Below are positions 33,326 to 41,853 of a stretch of 64,000 nucleotides of DNA, in pieces. Location: the NCBI RefSeq assembly GCF_000067045.1, contig NC_010125.1, positions 3,574,001-3,638,000 of the forward strand. The letters are read 5' to 3'. The DNA comes from Gluconacetobacter diazotrophicus PA1 5 (GTDB lineage: Bacteria; Pseudomonadota; Alphaproteobacteria; Acetobacterales; Acetobacteraceae). A model generated the notes under the pieces. The model searched no databases. It was not told the DNA's origin and saw nothing but the letters and a program-made list of their open reading frames with translations. A program made the translations under genes and the position numbers. Each line of letters opens with the position of its first letter. Position 1 is the first letter of the stretch.

Positions 33326-36300
33326 ATGAAAATTACGACAAAGAAACGATATCACGTCACTCTGGAAAATGCCGATCGTATTTCCAAATATACAAATAAC
33401 AATTCAAGAGCCGCCGTGACAAATCAGGGATATTATTCACTATTAAAAAAATACCGCCCTGCCATGGCCGGGATCTTTCGCCTGGTCCTGATCGCATCGC
33501 CATTCACGGCCGTGACCTCCGTATCGTTCGCCCAGACCTTGCCGACGGACTACCTGCTGGCCCTGACCGACGGGAGCGGGGCGAATACGACTGCGTACAG
33601 CACGACAGGTACTCTTCAGACCTATACAGTCAGCTTTACCGCGCAGACGACCGGCACGAATTATATCCTTTTCGCCTTCCGCAATGATCCGAATTACTGG
33701 ACTTTCGGGGATGTCAGCCTGGCCGTCCAGGGCAGCACGACCAATCTCCTCACCGATCCGTATTTTCTCTCCGGCGGGACGGTCAGCGGCAGCACGAACG
33801 GAATCGAGGCGCCCGCCAGTTGGGGCGTCGTCTATCAGACCGGAACCCCGCCAAACGCTGCCGGCGCCTGGCAAGCCCCTTCCAGTTCGGCCGGGGCATC
33901 CACACCCTCGCTGGCAGCCGGAACGGCGGGCACCTGGTTTGACGGCGCGGTAGGCAGCTTCGACGGCATCTACCAGGGGATCAACCTGGTCGCCGGCGAT
34001 ACCTACACGATCTCATTCACGACGTCCTCGGGTGTTGCATCGACAGCAACCGATGGCGGCGTCCAACTCGGTGTCTATACCGGCCCGTGTACCTCCCTGA
34101 CTTCAGGCGCAAATTGCACGCCCGCGGGCGGTTCCGGATTTACGGCGGCCGCGACGCCGGAGCAGACCATCAACGCCGGTTCGTCCGCAACGCCCATTAC
34201 CACCCTCCAGAACGCATCCGGCCTGGCCTCCAGCCCCGCGACCATCCTGCCGATCCTGGATGGCGGGACGCTGACGCTCGATGGCACGAACATCACGCCC
34301 TATAGCTTCTCCATTACCGGCAACAACGGCACGATCGACCTCGCCGGTCAGAGCGCCACGATCTCCAATCCCATATCCGACCAGTCCAGTGGCGTTCCGG
34401 GCGGCCTGACCATCGCGAACAGCGGCACCGGCGGCACGCTCATCCTGACCGGCGCCAACACCTATACCGGCGCCACCACCATCGACGCCGGCGCCGCACT
34501 CGACCTCCAGGGCGGTTCCGTCGCCGGCGCCCTCGCCAATGCCGGCAGCCTGACCCTCGACGGCGGCAGCGTCGGCGGCACCCTCACCGACAGCGGCGCC
34601 CTCGCCGTCACCGCCAGCGGCGGCACCGCCGCCTCGCTGGCCGGCACCGGGACCGGCACCCTCGCCGGCACCCTGACCCTGAGCAACGCCGCCGACAGCT
34701 TCGCCGGCACCCTCGGCGGCACCGGCGGCCTGACCATCGCCGGCGGCAGCGAGACCCTGACCGGCGCCAACACCTACACCGGCGCCACCACCATCGACGC
34801 CGGCGCCGGACTGAACCTTTCCGGCTCGGTCGCCGGCGCCCTCGCCAATGCCGGCACCCTGACCCTCGACGGCGGCACGGTCGGCGGCACCCTCACCGAC
34901 GACGGCGCCCTCGCCGTCACCGCCAGCGGCGGCACCGCCGCCTCGCTGGCCGGCACCGGGACCGGCACCCTCGCCGGCACCCTGACCCTGAGCAACGCCG
35001 CCGACAGCTTCGCCGGCACCCTCGGCGGCACCGGCGGCCTGACCATCGCCGGCGGCAGCGAGACCCTGACCGGCGCCAACACCTATACCGGCGCCACCAC
35101 CATCGACGCCGGCGCCGCACTCGACCTCCAGGGCGGTTCCGTCGCCGGCGCCCTCGCCAATGCCGGCAGCCTGACCCTCGACGGCGGCAGCGTCGGCGGC
35201 ACCCTCACCGACAGCGGCGCCCTCGCCGTCACCGCCAGCGGCGGCACCGCCGCCTCGCTGGCCGGCACCGGGACCGGCACCCTCGCCGGCACCCTGACCC
35301 TGAGCAACGCCGCCGACAGCTTCGCCGGCACCCTCGGCGGCTCCGGCGGCCTGACCATCGCCGGCGGCAGCGAGACCCTGACCGGCGCCAACACCTACAC
35401 CGGCGCCACCACCATCGACGCCGGCGCCGGACTGAACCTTTCCGGCTCGGTCGCCGGTGCCCTCGCCAATGCCGGCACCCTGACCCTCGACGGCGGCACG
35501 GTCGGCGGCACCCTCACCGACGACGGCGCCCTCGCCGTCACCGCCAGCGGCGGCACCGCCGCCTCGCTGGCCGGCACCGGCACCGGCACCCTCGCCGGCA
35601 CCCTGACCCTGAGCAACGCCGCCGACAGCTTCGCCGGCACCCTCGGCGGCTCCGGCGGCCTGACCATCGCCGGCGGCAGCGAGACCCTGACCGGCGCCAA
35701 CACCTATACCGGCGCCACCACCATCGACGCCGGCGCCGCACTCGACCTCCAGGGCGGTTCCGTCGCCGGTGCCCTCGCCAATGCCGGCAGCCTGACCCTC
35801 GACGGCGGCACGGTCGGCGGCACCCTCACCGACAGCGGCGCCCTCGCCGTCACCGCCAGCGGCGGCACCGCCGCCTCGCTGGCCGGCACCGGCACCGGCA
35901 CCCTCGCCGGCACCCTGACCCTGAGCAACGCCGCCGACAGCTTCGCCGGCACCCTCGGCGGCTCCGGCGGCCTGACCATCGCCGGCGGCAGCGAGACCCT
36001 GACCGGCGCCAACACCTATACTGGAGGCACCACGATCCGCGCGGGTGCGCTGACCGGCACGACGACCAGCTTCGGCAGCGGTGCCATCGTGGATAACGGC
36101 ATCTTCAACCTGGCGCAGAACAGCGACGGCGTACTGACCAATACCGTCAGCGGCTCGGGCATCCTGACGAAATCGGGTGCGGGCAACGTGACGCTGGCCG
36201 GGGTCAACAGCTATGCCGGCGGCACGCTGCTGCGGTCGGGCACGCTGACGCTGACCAACGCGTCGGCCCTGGGCACCGGCGCGCTGAACATGGCCGAGAA

Positions 36301-38080
36301 CACGACGCTGGTCCTGGCTGGCAGCAACCTGGCCCTGGGCAACGCCATCGTCCTGAACGGCGACCCCACGGTCCAGGTCGACAGCGGCACCGACAGCCTG
36401 ACCGGCACGCTTGTCGACGGTTCGACCGCCGGCATCCTGGTCAAGACGGGCGTGGGCACCCTGGTCCTGAACGGCAACAGCACCTACAGCGGCGGCACCG
36501 AAATATCGGGCGGCACGCTGCAGGTCGATGGCAGCCTGGCCAGTTCCGTGGTGGCCGATAGCGGCACCACCCTGTCGGGCAATGGTTCGGTGGGCACGAC
36601 GACGATCAGGAGCGGCGCCACCCTGTCGCCGGCCGGCAGTGGAGCGGTCGGCACGCTGACCGTCAACGGCAACCTGACGATGGCAGCGGGATCGAACTAC
36701 ATCGTCAGCGTGAATACCGCCGGCGACCATGATTCCGTGCGGGTATCGGGTCACGTATCGCTGGGCAGCGGTGCCATCACCGTCCTGGCGGCCGATGGAA
36801 CGTGGAACATTACCCACCCTAACACCATCATGACCGCGACCGGCGGGGTGTCCGGCACGTTCGGCACCGTGGTGTCGAACTTCGCCTTCCTGACGTCGAA
36901 CATCACCGCCGGAGCGGACGGCATCGTCGTCAATCTGCAGCGCAACGAATTGAATTTCGCGGATGTCAGCACTACGCGTAACCAGACGGCCGTCGGCGTC
37001 GCACTGCAGAACGTGACCTCGGGACAATTGTATAACGAACTGGTGCAGACCGATGCCGCCACAGCCCGCCATGCCCTGGGCGCGCTGTCGGGCGAATTGC
37101 ATGCCTCGGCGCGCACCGCGCTGATCCAGGACAGCTTCTATGTGCGCGACGCGGCGGTCGAGCGGCTGCGCGGCACGGAATGCGCGCCCGGCGCGGACAG
37201 CGGCATGAAGACCGCCGCGTCCGACGGCACACGCACCGACGGCACCTGCCGGCCCGACCACGCATCGCTGTGGATGCAGGGTTACGGCACCTTCGGGCAC
37301 AACACGGCCAACGGCAACGCCTCGGCCATGAGCCATTCGGCAGGCGGCTTCGTGATGGGGGCGGATGCGCCGGTAGTGGGCTGGCATGTCGGCGGGCTGG
37401 TCGGCTACGGCCATAGCGCATTCGACAGCGGCGCCGCGGCATCGTACGGCCATGGCAACACGATCAGCCTGGGCGGCTATGCCGGCACCCACTGGGGGCG
37501 CCTCGCCCTGCGAACGGGCGTTTCCTATAGCTGGAACATGCTGTCCATGACGCGCAACGTCGCCTTCACCGGATATTCGGACCGGCTGAACAGCGGCTAT
37601 GACGGCGGCACCGCCCAGGCATTCGGCGACCTGGGCTACCGCATGGACCTGGGGCCGCTGATGGTCGAGCCCTTTGCTGACGTGGCCTATGTCAACCTGC
37701 ACACCGACCGCTTTACCGAACATGGCGGCGCGGCAGCACTGACCGGCCGTGCCATGGACACCGGCACGACCTATGCGACCTTCGGGGCACGACTGGCCGG
37801 CCGCCTGAAGGTCGGCGGCGTCACGCTGATACCGAACGCGACCCTGGGCTATCGCCACGCCTTCGGCCTGACGACCCCGACCACGCGCGAATCCTTCGTG
37901 CAGAACGGCGGCGCATTCGACGTGGCCGGCGTACCGCTGTCCACCGACGCCGCATTGCTCAAGGCCGGATTGCAGGCCAGGCTGACCGACCGGCTGGATG
38001 TCGGTCTCACCTATATCGGCCAGTATGGCGACCAATCCACGGACAGCGGCGTCACCGGCACCCTCAGCCTGAAGTTCTGA
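33326..38080 (+). CDS. Large autotransporter (type Va) with tandem passenger repeats
   Basis: A 1,584-residue autotransporter. A 69-residue extended signal peptide ends at VSFA-Q. Residues about 70-260 look like a jelly-roll carbohydrate-binding-type module (YWTFGDVSLAV, NLLTDPYFLSGG, DTYTISFTTSSG). The passenger has autotransporter repeats of the form LTLTGANTYTGATTIDAG; between residues about 379 and 897 these are in near-identical tandem units. Less repetitive passenger repeats follow. The C-terminal beta-barrel (from about HASLWMQGYGTFGHN, residue 1,312) ends in LSLKF with the terminal Phe recognised by the BAM machinery. It is probably a surface adhesin or biofilm protein. ATG 33326 gives the signal peptide; the upstream frame is noise. 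Confidence 0.93.
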   Translation: MKITTKKRYHVTLENADRISKYTNNNSRAAVTNQGYYSLLKKYRPAMAGIFRLVLIASPFTAVTSVSFAQTLPTDYLLALTDGSGANTTAYSTTGTLQTYTVSFTAQTTGTNYILFAFRNDPNYWTFGDVSLAVQGSTTNLLTDPYFLSGGTVSGSTNGIEAPASWGVVYQTGTPPNAAGAWQAPSSSAGASTPSLAAGTAGTWFDGAVGSFDGIYQGINLVAGDTYTISFTTSSGVASTATDGGVQLGVYTGPCTSLTSGANCTPAGGSGFTAAATPEQTINAGSSATPITTLQNASGLASSPATILPILDGGTLTLDGTNITPYSFSITGNNGTIDLAGQSATISNPISDQSSGVPGGLTIANSGTGGTLILTGANTYTGATTIDAGAALDLQGGSVAGALANAGSLTLDGGSVGGTLTDSGALAVTASGGTAASLAGTGTGTLAGTLTLSNAADSFAGTLGGTGGLTIAGGSETLTGANTYTGATTIDAGAGLNLSGSVAGALANAGTLTLDGGTVGGTLTDDGALAVTASGGTAASLAGTGTGTLAGTLTLSNAADSFAGTLGGTGGLTIAGGSETLTGANTYTGATTIDAGAALDLQGGSVAGALANAGSLTLDGGSVGGTLTDSGALAVTASGGTAASLAGTGTGTLAGTLTLSNAADSFAGTLGGSGGLTIAGGSETLTGANTYTGATTIDAGAGLNLSGSVAGALANAGTLTLDGGTVGGTLTDDGALAVTASGGTAASLAGTGTGTLAGTLTLSNAADSFAGTLGGSGGLTIAGGSETLTGANTYTGATTIDAGAALDLQGGSVAGALANAGSLTLDGGTVGGTLTDSGALAVTASGGTAASLAGTGTGTLAGTLTLSNAADSFAGTLGGSGGLTIAGGSETLTGANTYTGGTTIRAGALTGTTTSFGSGAIVDNGIFNLAQNSDGVLTNTVSGSGILTKSGAGNVTLAGVNSYAGGTLLRSGTLTLTNASALGTGALNMAENTTLVLAGSNLALGNAIVLNGDPTVQVDSGTDSLTGTLVDGSTAGILVKTGVGTLVLNGNSTYSGGTEISGGTLQVDGSLASSVVADSGTTLSGNGSVGTTTIRSGATLSPAGSGAVGTLTVNGNLTMAAGSNYIVSVNTAGDHDSVRVSGHVSLGSGAITVLAADGTWNITHPNTIMTATGGVSGTFGTVVSNFAFLTSNITAGADGIVVNLQRNELNFADVSTTRNQTAVGVALQNVTSGQLYNELVQTDAATARHALGALSGELHASARTALIQDSFYVRDAAVERLRGTECAPGADSGMKTAASDGTRTDGTCRPDHASLWMQGYGTFGHNTANGNASAMSHSAGGFVMGADAPVVGWHVGGLVGYGHSAFDSGAAASYGHGNTISLGGYAGTHWGRLALRTGVSYSWNMLSMTRNVAFTGYSDRLNSGYDGGTAQAFGDLGYRMDLGPLMVEPFADVAYVNLHTDRFTEHGGAAALTGRAMDTGTTYATFGARLAGRLKVGGVTLIPNATLGYRHAFGLTTPTTRESFVQNGGAFDVAGVPLSTDAALLKAGLQARLTDRLDVGLTYIGQYGDQSTDSGVTGTLSLKF
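34462..36015 (+). repeat. Tandem coding repeats in the autotransporter passenger (621-bp period)
   Basis: Two near-identical 621-bp units (34462-35082 and 35083-35703), each a 312-bp type A half and a 309-bp type B half, are followed by a third type A half (35704-36015). The copies differ by only a few bases, for example GGCACC versus GGCTCC and single codons. Such identity in a coding repeat means recent duplication or ongoing gene conversion and predicts length variation between strains. Confidence 0.92.
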
Positions 38081-38102
38081 TCCGGTCCCCGCCGGCTTTT
38101 AC

Positions 38103-38128
38103 CGCCATGGCCGAAGCCGGCCATGGCG
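38103..38128 (+). terminator. Hairpin after the autotransporter gene
   Basis: CGCCATGGCC (38103-38112) and GGCCATGGCG (38119-38128) form a 10-bp perfect stem with a 6-base loop, 22 bases after the stop. No T run follows, so it may only attenuate transcription into the IalB-family gene or protect the mRNA end. Confidence 0.45.
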
Positions 38129-38147
38129 TCACGCCTGAAAGACAGAA

Positions 38148-38801
38148 ATGAAAATCTCCACGATCAAACTCATGACCATCGGCGCGGGGTGCACGGCAGC
38201 GGCATTCGCCCTGGTCGAGGTATATGGCGGCAATCCGACTTTTCCGGCACCCGCCCATGCCACGCCCCATACCGCCGCAGCGGCCCCAGCCGCACCGGCG
38301 GACACGACCTCCTCCCTGGCGCAGCTTTCCCAGTCGTCCGGACCGTGGGCCTATCGCTGCCTGTATGGCCGACCGCCAGCCGGCGGGCCGGTCCTGTGTT
38401 CGGCGGAGCAGCGCCTGACGACGCAGGACCCGCAGAAGAAAGCGGTACCGGTAGGAGTCGTGGCCTTCAGCCGCGAGCGGACTGCCACGGGCTTCCCCAC
38501 GTCCTATCGCGTCGCTGTGCAGATGCCGCTCATGGTCTCGCTGGTCCGGCCCCCCACCATCGCCGTCGACGACGGCACCCCCGTGCCCCTGACCTGGCAG
38601 GTCTGCTCCACCAGGGGATGCATCGCCAGTGTGCCGGCCATTCCCGACGCCTGGTTGGTCGACGCCCGGCACGGCAAGATCGGCCATATACAGATCGGCA
38701 CCATTCAGGGCGCATCGATCACGATCAATTTCGCCCTCGCCGACCTCGATACGGCCCTGAATACCCTCGACAATTGGGCGCATCGACAAAGTCCGTCATG
38801 A
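38148..38801 (+). CDS. IalB family (invasion-associated locus B) exported protein
   Basis: A 217-residue secreted protein of the IalB family. An N-terminal signal or anchor segment (LMTIGAGCTAAAFALVEVYG) is followed by an Ala/Pro linker. The core has the family layout: PWAYRCLYG, VLCSAEQRL, a hydrophobic beta region, then VCSTRGCIASV and a C-terminal strand pair. The four cysteines probably form two disulphides. In Bartonella IalB aids erythrocyte invasion, but most family members are periplasmic proteins of unknown role. It sits 67 bases after the autotransporter gene. Confidence 0.82.
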   Translation: MKISTIKLMTIGAGCTAAAFALVEVYGGNPTFPAPAHATPHTAAAAPAAPADTTSSLAQLSQSSGPWAYRCLYGRPPAGGPVLCSAEQRLTTQDPQKKAVPVGVVAFSRERTATGFPTSYRVAVQMPLMVSLVRPPTIAVDDGTPVPLTWQVCSTRGCIASVPAIPDAWLVDARHGKIGHIQIGTIQGASITINFALADLDTALNTLDNWAHRQSPS

Positions 38802-38885
38802 TCGACGTCCCGCGCCCCTTGCGCGCGGGGCACCCGACGTTCGAATATGTCAAAACATTGCCGAACATCGGAGGAAGGGAAAGTC

Positions 38886-39350
38886 ATGCCAACACGATAC
38901 GGGACAGGATCTTTCGGCTGGGCCGCCCTGGCGTCGCTCACACTGCTGGCATCCTGCCAGAGCCCGACCGCGATCGCGCAGAAGGAGGACCACCTCGCGG
39001 CGGCGGGCTTCGCGTTCAAGCCGGCCGATACCCCGGCCCGGCAGAAGATGCTGAACCGGCTGCCGGCCCATCACTTCGTGCGGCGGGTCCAGGGCGGACA
39101 GGTGTTCTACGTCTATTCCGACCCGACCGTATGCGACTGCCTCTATGTCGGCGACCAGGCGGCCTATGCCCAGTACCAGCAATACCGGCAGGCCAAGGCC
39201 CTGGCGGACGAACAGCAGGAAACGGCCATGGACTACCAGGACGCCCAGTGGAACTGGGGCACCTGGGGGCCCGGTATGGGCGGCGGCTGGTATGGCTGGA
39301 ATCCCGCCTGGGGGAACTGGGACCCGGGCATGGGGCCGATTGGATGGTAA
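38886..39350 (+). CDS. Hypothetical lipoprotein with Trp/Gly-rich tail
   Basis: A 154-residue protein with a lipoprotein signal ending in the lipobox LLASC (Cys24). The middle contains the stretch VFYVYSDPTVCDCLYVGDQ, a helical Gln/Tyr-rich segment (AQYQQYRQAKALADEQQ), and a tail rich in Trp and Gly (WNWGTWGPGMGGGWYGW and on). I do not recognise the family. ATG 38886 has a strong GGAGGAAGG site. The stop codon TAA abuts the left end of the inverted repeat that brackets mgtC. Confidence 0.7.
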   Translation: MPTRYGTGSFGWAALASLTLLASCQSPTAIAQKEDHLAAAGFAFKPADTPARQKMLNRLPAHHFVRRVQGGQVFYVYSDPTVCDCLYVGDQAAYAQYQQYRQAKALADEQQETAMDYQDAQWNWGTWGPGMGGGWYGWNPAWGNWDPGMGPIGW

Positions 39351-39368
39351 GAGGCTGTTTCAAAAGCC
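39351..39368 (+). repeat. Left inverted repeat bracketing the mgtC gene
   Basis: GAGGCTGTTTCAAAAGCC. The first 14 bases are an exact inverted match to 40185-40198. It begins directly after the lipoprotein stop codon. It has the look of an insertion-sequence end, but no transposase is present between the two repeats. Confidence 0.6.
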
Positions 39369-39379
39369 TTTAAGCCGAT

Positions 39380-40153
39380 CTAATCCAGTTCGTCATGGCC
39401 GACGGTCCCCACGGCCGTCACCCCCGGAATATCGGACAGGCTGGAAATCAGGTGGGAAATCGGCCGTTTTCCCTTGACCTGCATGGACAGCGTCACCCCG
39501 GCCGGAGCGCGCGGCGACAGGTCCGTACCCTCGTCGTCGGCCTGGTCCCGGATCGCCTCCGGCACCTCTTCATACTGTCCGTTATGCCCGATCCGGACAT
39601 GGTCGATCGCAAAGCGCAGGCGCGAGCAATCCACCAGGATCGCCCGCAGGATGCCCTTTCCGTCGTCATAGGACACCCGAAGGGTCGCCACGGTCCGCCG
39701 CTCGCGCGGCAGGTAGCGAAGCAGTAGGGGAATGCCGAGCATGATGACGAAATGCCCGATCGTCGCCGCCACGGCCAGGGCCAGCAGGCCCGCCCCGCAT
39801 GCCATCCCCACGGCGGCGGTCACCCACAGCGACGCCGCCGTCGTCAGCCCCCGGACGACATCGCGCCGCATGAAGATGACGCCGCCGCCGATGAACCCGA
39901 TGCCCGAGACGATCTGGGCCGCGACCCGCGACGGATCGAGGACCACCCTCTCGTTCGCCAGCACGTCGGTAAACCCGTATTTGGACACCAGCATGAACAG
40001 GGCCGCCGCCACGCCGACCAGGCTGTAGGTCCGCAGCCCGGCACTCTTCTGGCGTATCTCCCGCTCCAGCCCGACCAGGCCGGACAGGACGAAAGCCAGC
40101 GTCAGTTCCCCGAACTGATACCACCCCTGTCCCGGCAGGTCAGATATCGCCAT
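39380..40153 (-). CDS. MgtC/SapB family membrane protein
   Basis: A 257-residue inner-membrane protein with about five membrane segments in the first 150 residues and a C-terminal ACT-like soluble domain. MgtC family signatures are [36 protein letters not shown] and [19 protein letters not shown]. Members relate to magnesium limitation, ATP synthase inhibition or acid tolerance, though many act elsewhere. The gene is flanked by 14-bp inverted repeats and is opposite in direction to its neighbours, which suggests it arrived as a unit. Confidence 0.92.
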   Translation of the reverse strand: MAISDLPGQGWYQFGELTLAFVLSGLVGLEREIRQKSAGLRTYSLVGVAAALFMLVSKYGFTDVLANERVVLDPSRVAAQIVSGIGFIGGGVIFMRRDVVRGLTTAASLWVTAAVGMACGAGLLALAVAATIGHFVIMLGIPLLLRYLPRERRTVATLRVSYDDGKGILRAILVDCSRLRFAIDHVRIGHNGQYEEVPEAIRDQADDEGTDLSPRAPAGVTLSMQVKGKRPISHLISSLSDIPGVTAVGTVGHDELD

Positions 40154-40180
40154 TGGAACCCTCCCTTCCCCAGGACCGCG

Positions 40181-40198
40181 GGGCTTTGAAACAGCCTC
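40181..40198 (-). repeat. Right inverted repeat bracketing the mgtC gene
   Basis: Read on the minus strand this begins GAGGCTGTTTCAAA, identical to the left end at 39351-39364. The element between the outer edges is 848 bp and holds only mgtC. No target-site duplication is seen at the edges (TAA on the left, TGC on the right). Confidence 0.6.
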
Positions 40199-40338
40199 TG
40201 CCGTGCCGGCGGGCGGCACACAACGCAACATATCGGGAACGATGCCGTTGCCGACGTCATCCCGCTTTCTGATCTTTAACTTTACAGAAGAAATACCGGC
40301 AAATTACAGTCCTCACTCCAAGCGAGGAGTACAGACCG

Positions 40339-41076
40339 GTGCGCGACAGGTTCGGATGGGTCAAAGGCTGGGGTCTCTTTACCGGCTTCATTCTCCTCAG
40401 CCGCGTCGCCCTCGCGACGCCCTATGTGGTGCCGTCGGGCTCCATGCAGCCCACCCTGCTGATCGGCGATCGCCTGATGGCCCAGCCCCTCGCCTACGGC
40501 TTCAGCACCGCCAACCTGCCGTTCGGCGACCATCTGCCGCAGGGCGCCCGGCTGTTCGGCCGTATGCCGGCACGTGGCGACGTCATCGTCTTTCGCAGCC
40601 CGGCCGAACCGGGCACCACCTTCGTCAAGCGCGTGATCGGGCTGCCGGGTGACAGGATCGGCCTTTCCGGCGGGCGGGTCCGGCTGAACGGCGCCGAACT
40701 GCCGTGGACGGACGAGGGACCGGCGCGGGAAGAACTGTCCGACGGCAGCACCGCCCCGGCGGAGCGTTTTTCCGAAACGCTGCCCGGCGGCGTCCGGCAC
40801 CTTCTGCTGAAGACGCCGGACGGCACGCCGCTGGACGACATGGCGGATATCACGATCCCCGCCGGGCATCTGTTCGTGATGGGCGACAATCGCGACAATT
40901 CGGCCGACAGCCGCGTGCCGCAGGCACAAGGCGGCGTGGGCCTGCTGCCGCTCTGGAACCTTCAGGGCAAGGTGGAGGTCATCACCGCCTCGCGCGACAG
41001 CGCGGCGCCGGTCGGTAGCGTCGGCCAGTATCTGGCTTCGGTCCGTCCGGACCGGTTCCTGAAATGGGTGCGCTGA
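40339..41076 (+). CDS. lepB: Signal peptidase I
   Basis: A 245-residue type I signal peptidase, which cleaves signal peptides on the outer face of the inner membrane. One N-terminal membrane segment (WGLFTGFILLSRVALA) precedes the nucleophile Ser35 in VPSGSMQPTL; the general base is Lys97 in FVKRVIGLPGDR. Box E is GDNRDNSADSR. There is a single anchoring segment, as in the shorter alphaproteobacterial forms. GTG 40339 has a strong GAGGAG site. Usually lepB is next to rnc-era; here it is isolated, so it may be a second signal peptidase. Confidence 0.94.
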   Translation: MRDRFGWVKGWGLFTGFILLSRVALATPYVVPSGSMQPTLLIGDRLMAQPLAYGFSTANLPFGDHLPQGARLFGRMPARGDVIVFRSPAEPGTTFVKRVIGLPGDRIGLSGGRVRLNGAELPWTDEGPAREELSDGSTAPAERFSETLPGGVRHLLLKTPDGTPLDDMADITIPAGHLFVMGDNRDNSADSRVPQAQGGVGLLPLWNLQGKVEVITASRDSAAPVGSVGQYLASVRPDRFLKWVR

Positions 41077-41646
41077 TCACGCGCCCGATGCCGGCAGCAG
41101 GTGCGACACCCATTCCGCCACCGTGTCGCCGCTGCTCATGGACGGCTGCACCAGTCCGTCAATCATGAAGGTCGGCGAGACGTGGATGCCGTTCTGCCGG
41201 GCATATTTGCAGTGCCACTTGATTTCCCGGTCCAGGTCGGGAATGGCGAAGGCCTCGGCCAGCGCGACGCCGCTACAGGCTTCGATCCGCGCGATGATCT
41301 GGTTGGGCGTGGCGTCCATGTTCGGGCCGGCGCAATGATGCGCGAATTCGAATTCCTCGCGATGAGCCACCACCGCCGCCATCACGGCCCGGGCGGTCTC
41401 CCGCCCCCCCGGCAGGGTGGACGCCGCCAGGATGCAGCGCACGATCACCCCGGAATACATGTGCCAGGGTTGCGATTGCAGGCGGAGCCTGACGGTAATC
41501 CGATCCATGCCCGCCTGCGCCAGCAGGTCGTCCAGCTTGCCGAAGGCGCGGACGGAAAACGGGCAGGTCGGCTCCAGGAACATCTCGAACACTCTCGGGC
41601 CATGGCCCCAGGTCAGAGGGTCGGCATGCCATGTCTTCGTCGTCAT
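41077..41646 (-). CDS. DsbA-like thioredoxin-fold protein with a single active-site Cys
   Basis: A 189-residue DsbA-family protein without a signal peptide. The N-terminal motif reads EPTCPFSVRA, so the CxxC of DsbA is CxxS. The cis-proline loop is clear in GIHVSPTFMIDG, and the helical insert lies between. With one Cys it could act as a thiol isomerase or glutathione transferase (like the HCCA isomerase kin) rather than a disulphide oxidant. The start at 41646 has GGAG at a good distance. Its stop touches the lepB stop, as the two genes converge. Confidence 0.75.
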   Translation of the reverse strand: MTTKTWHADPLTWGHGPRVFEMFLEPTCPFSVRAFGKLDDLLAQAGMDRITVRLRLQSQPWHMYSGVIVRCILAASTLPGGRETARAVMAAVVAHREEFEFAHHCAGPNMDATPNQIIARIEACSGVALAEAFAIPDLDREIKWHCKYARQNGIHVSPTFMIDGLVQPSMSSGDTVAEWVSHLLPASGA

Positions 41647-41853
41647 TCCCTTCGCTCCCGCTTCCCGTGGTCCCGGTTCCGTCCCGGGTTCGCGGTCCAA
41701 TCTCCATCCTGACGCCGGAACAGGCAAGCCGCGCCCGGGCAGGCAAAACCGGATAATTTTCTTGTATTGACGCGGCAATGCGGGGACAGCCATGCTGAAA
41801 CGTGATACGTGGTGCGCCTTTTCCTTTCGACTCAGCGGTCAGTTGCCCCCTCA

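Noticed and set aside
34462-36015. Regular tandem repeats considered as a CRISPR array
   Set aside because: The period is 309-312 bp, in frame, without short repeat-spacer structure.
34103-38035. A 1,310-codon frame antisense to the autotransporter, with repetitive Gly/Ala/Gln text
   Set aside because: It is the shadow of the sense-strand repeats; the sense frame has signal peptide, passenger and barrel.
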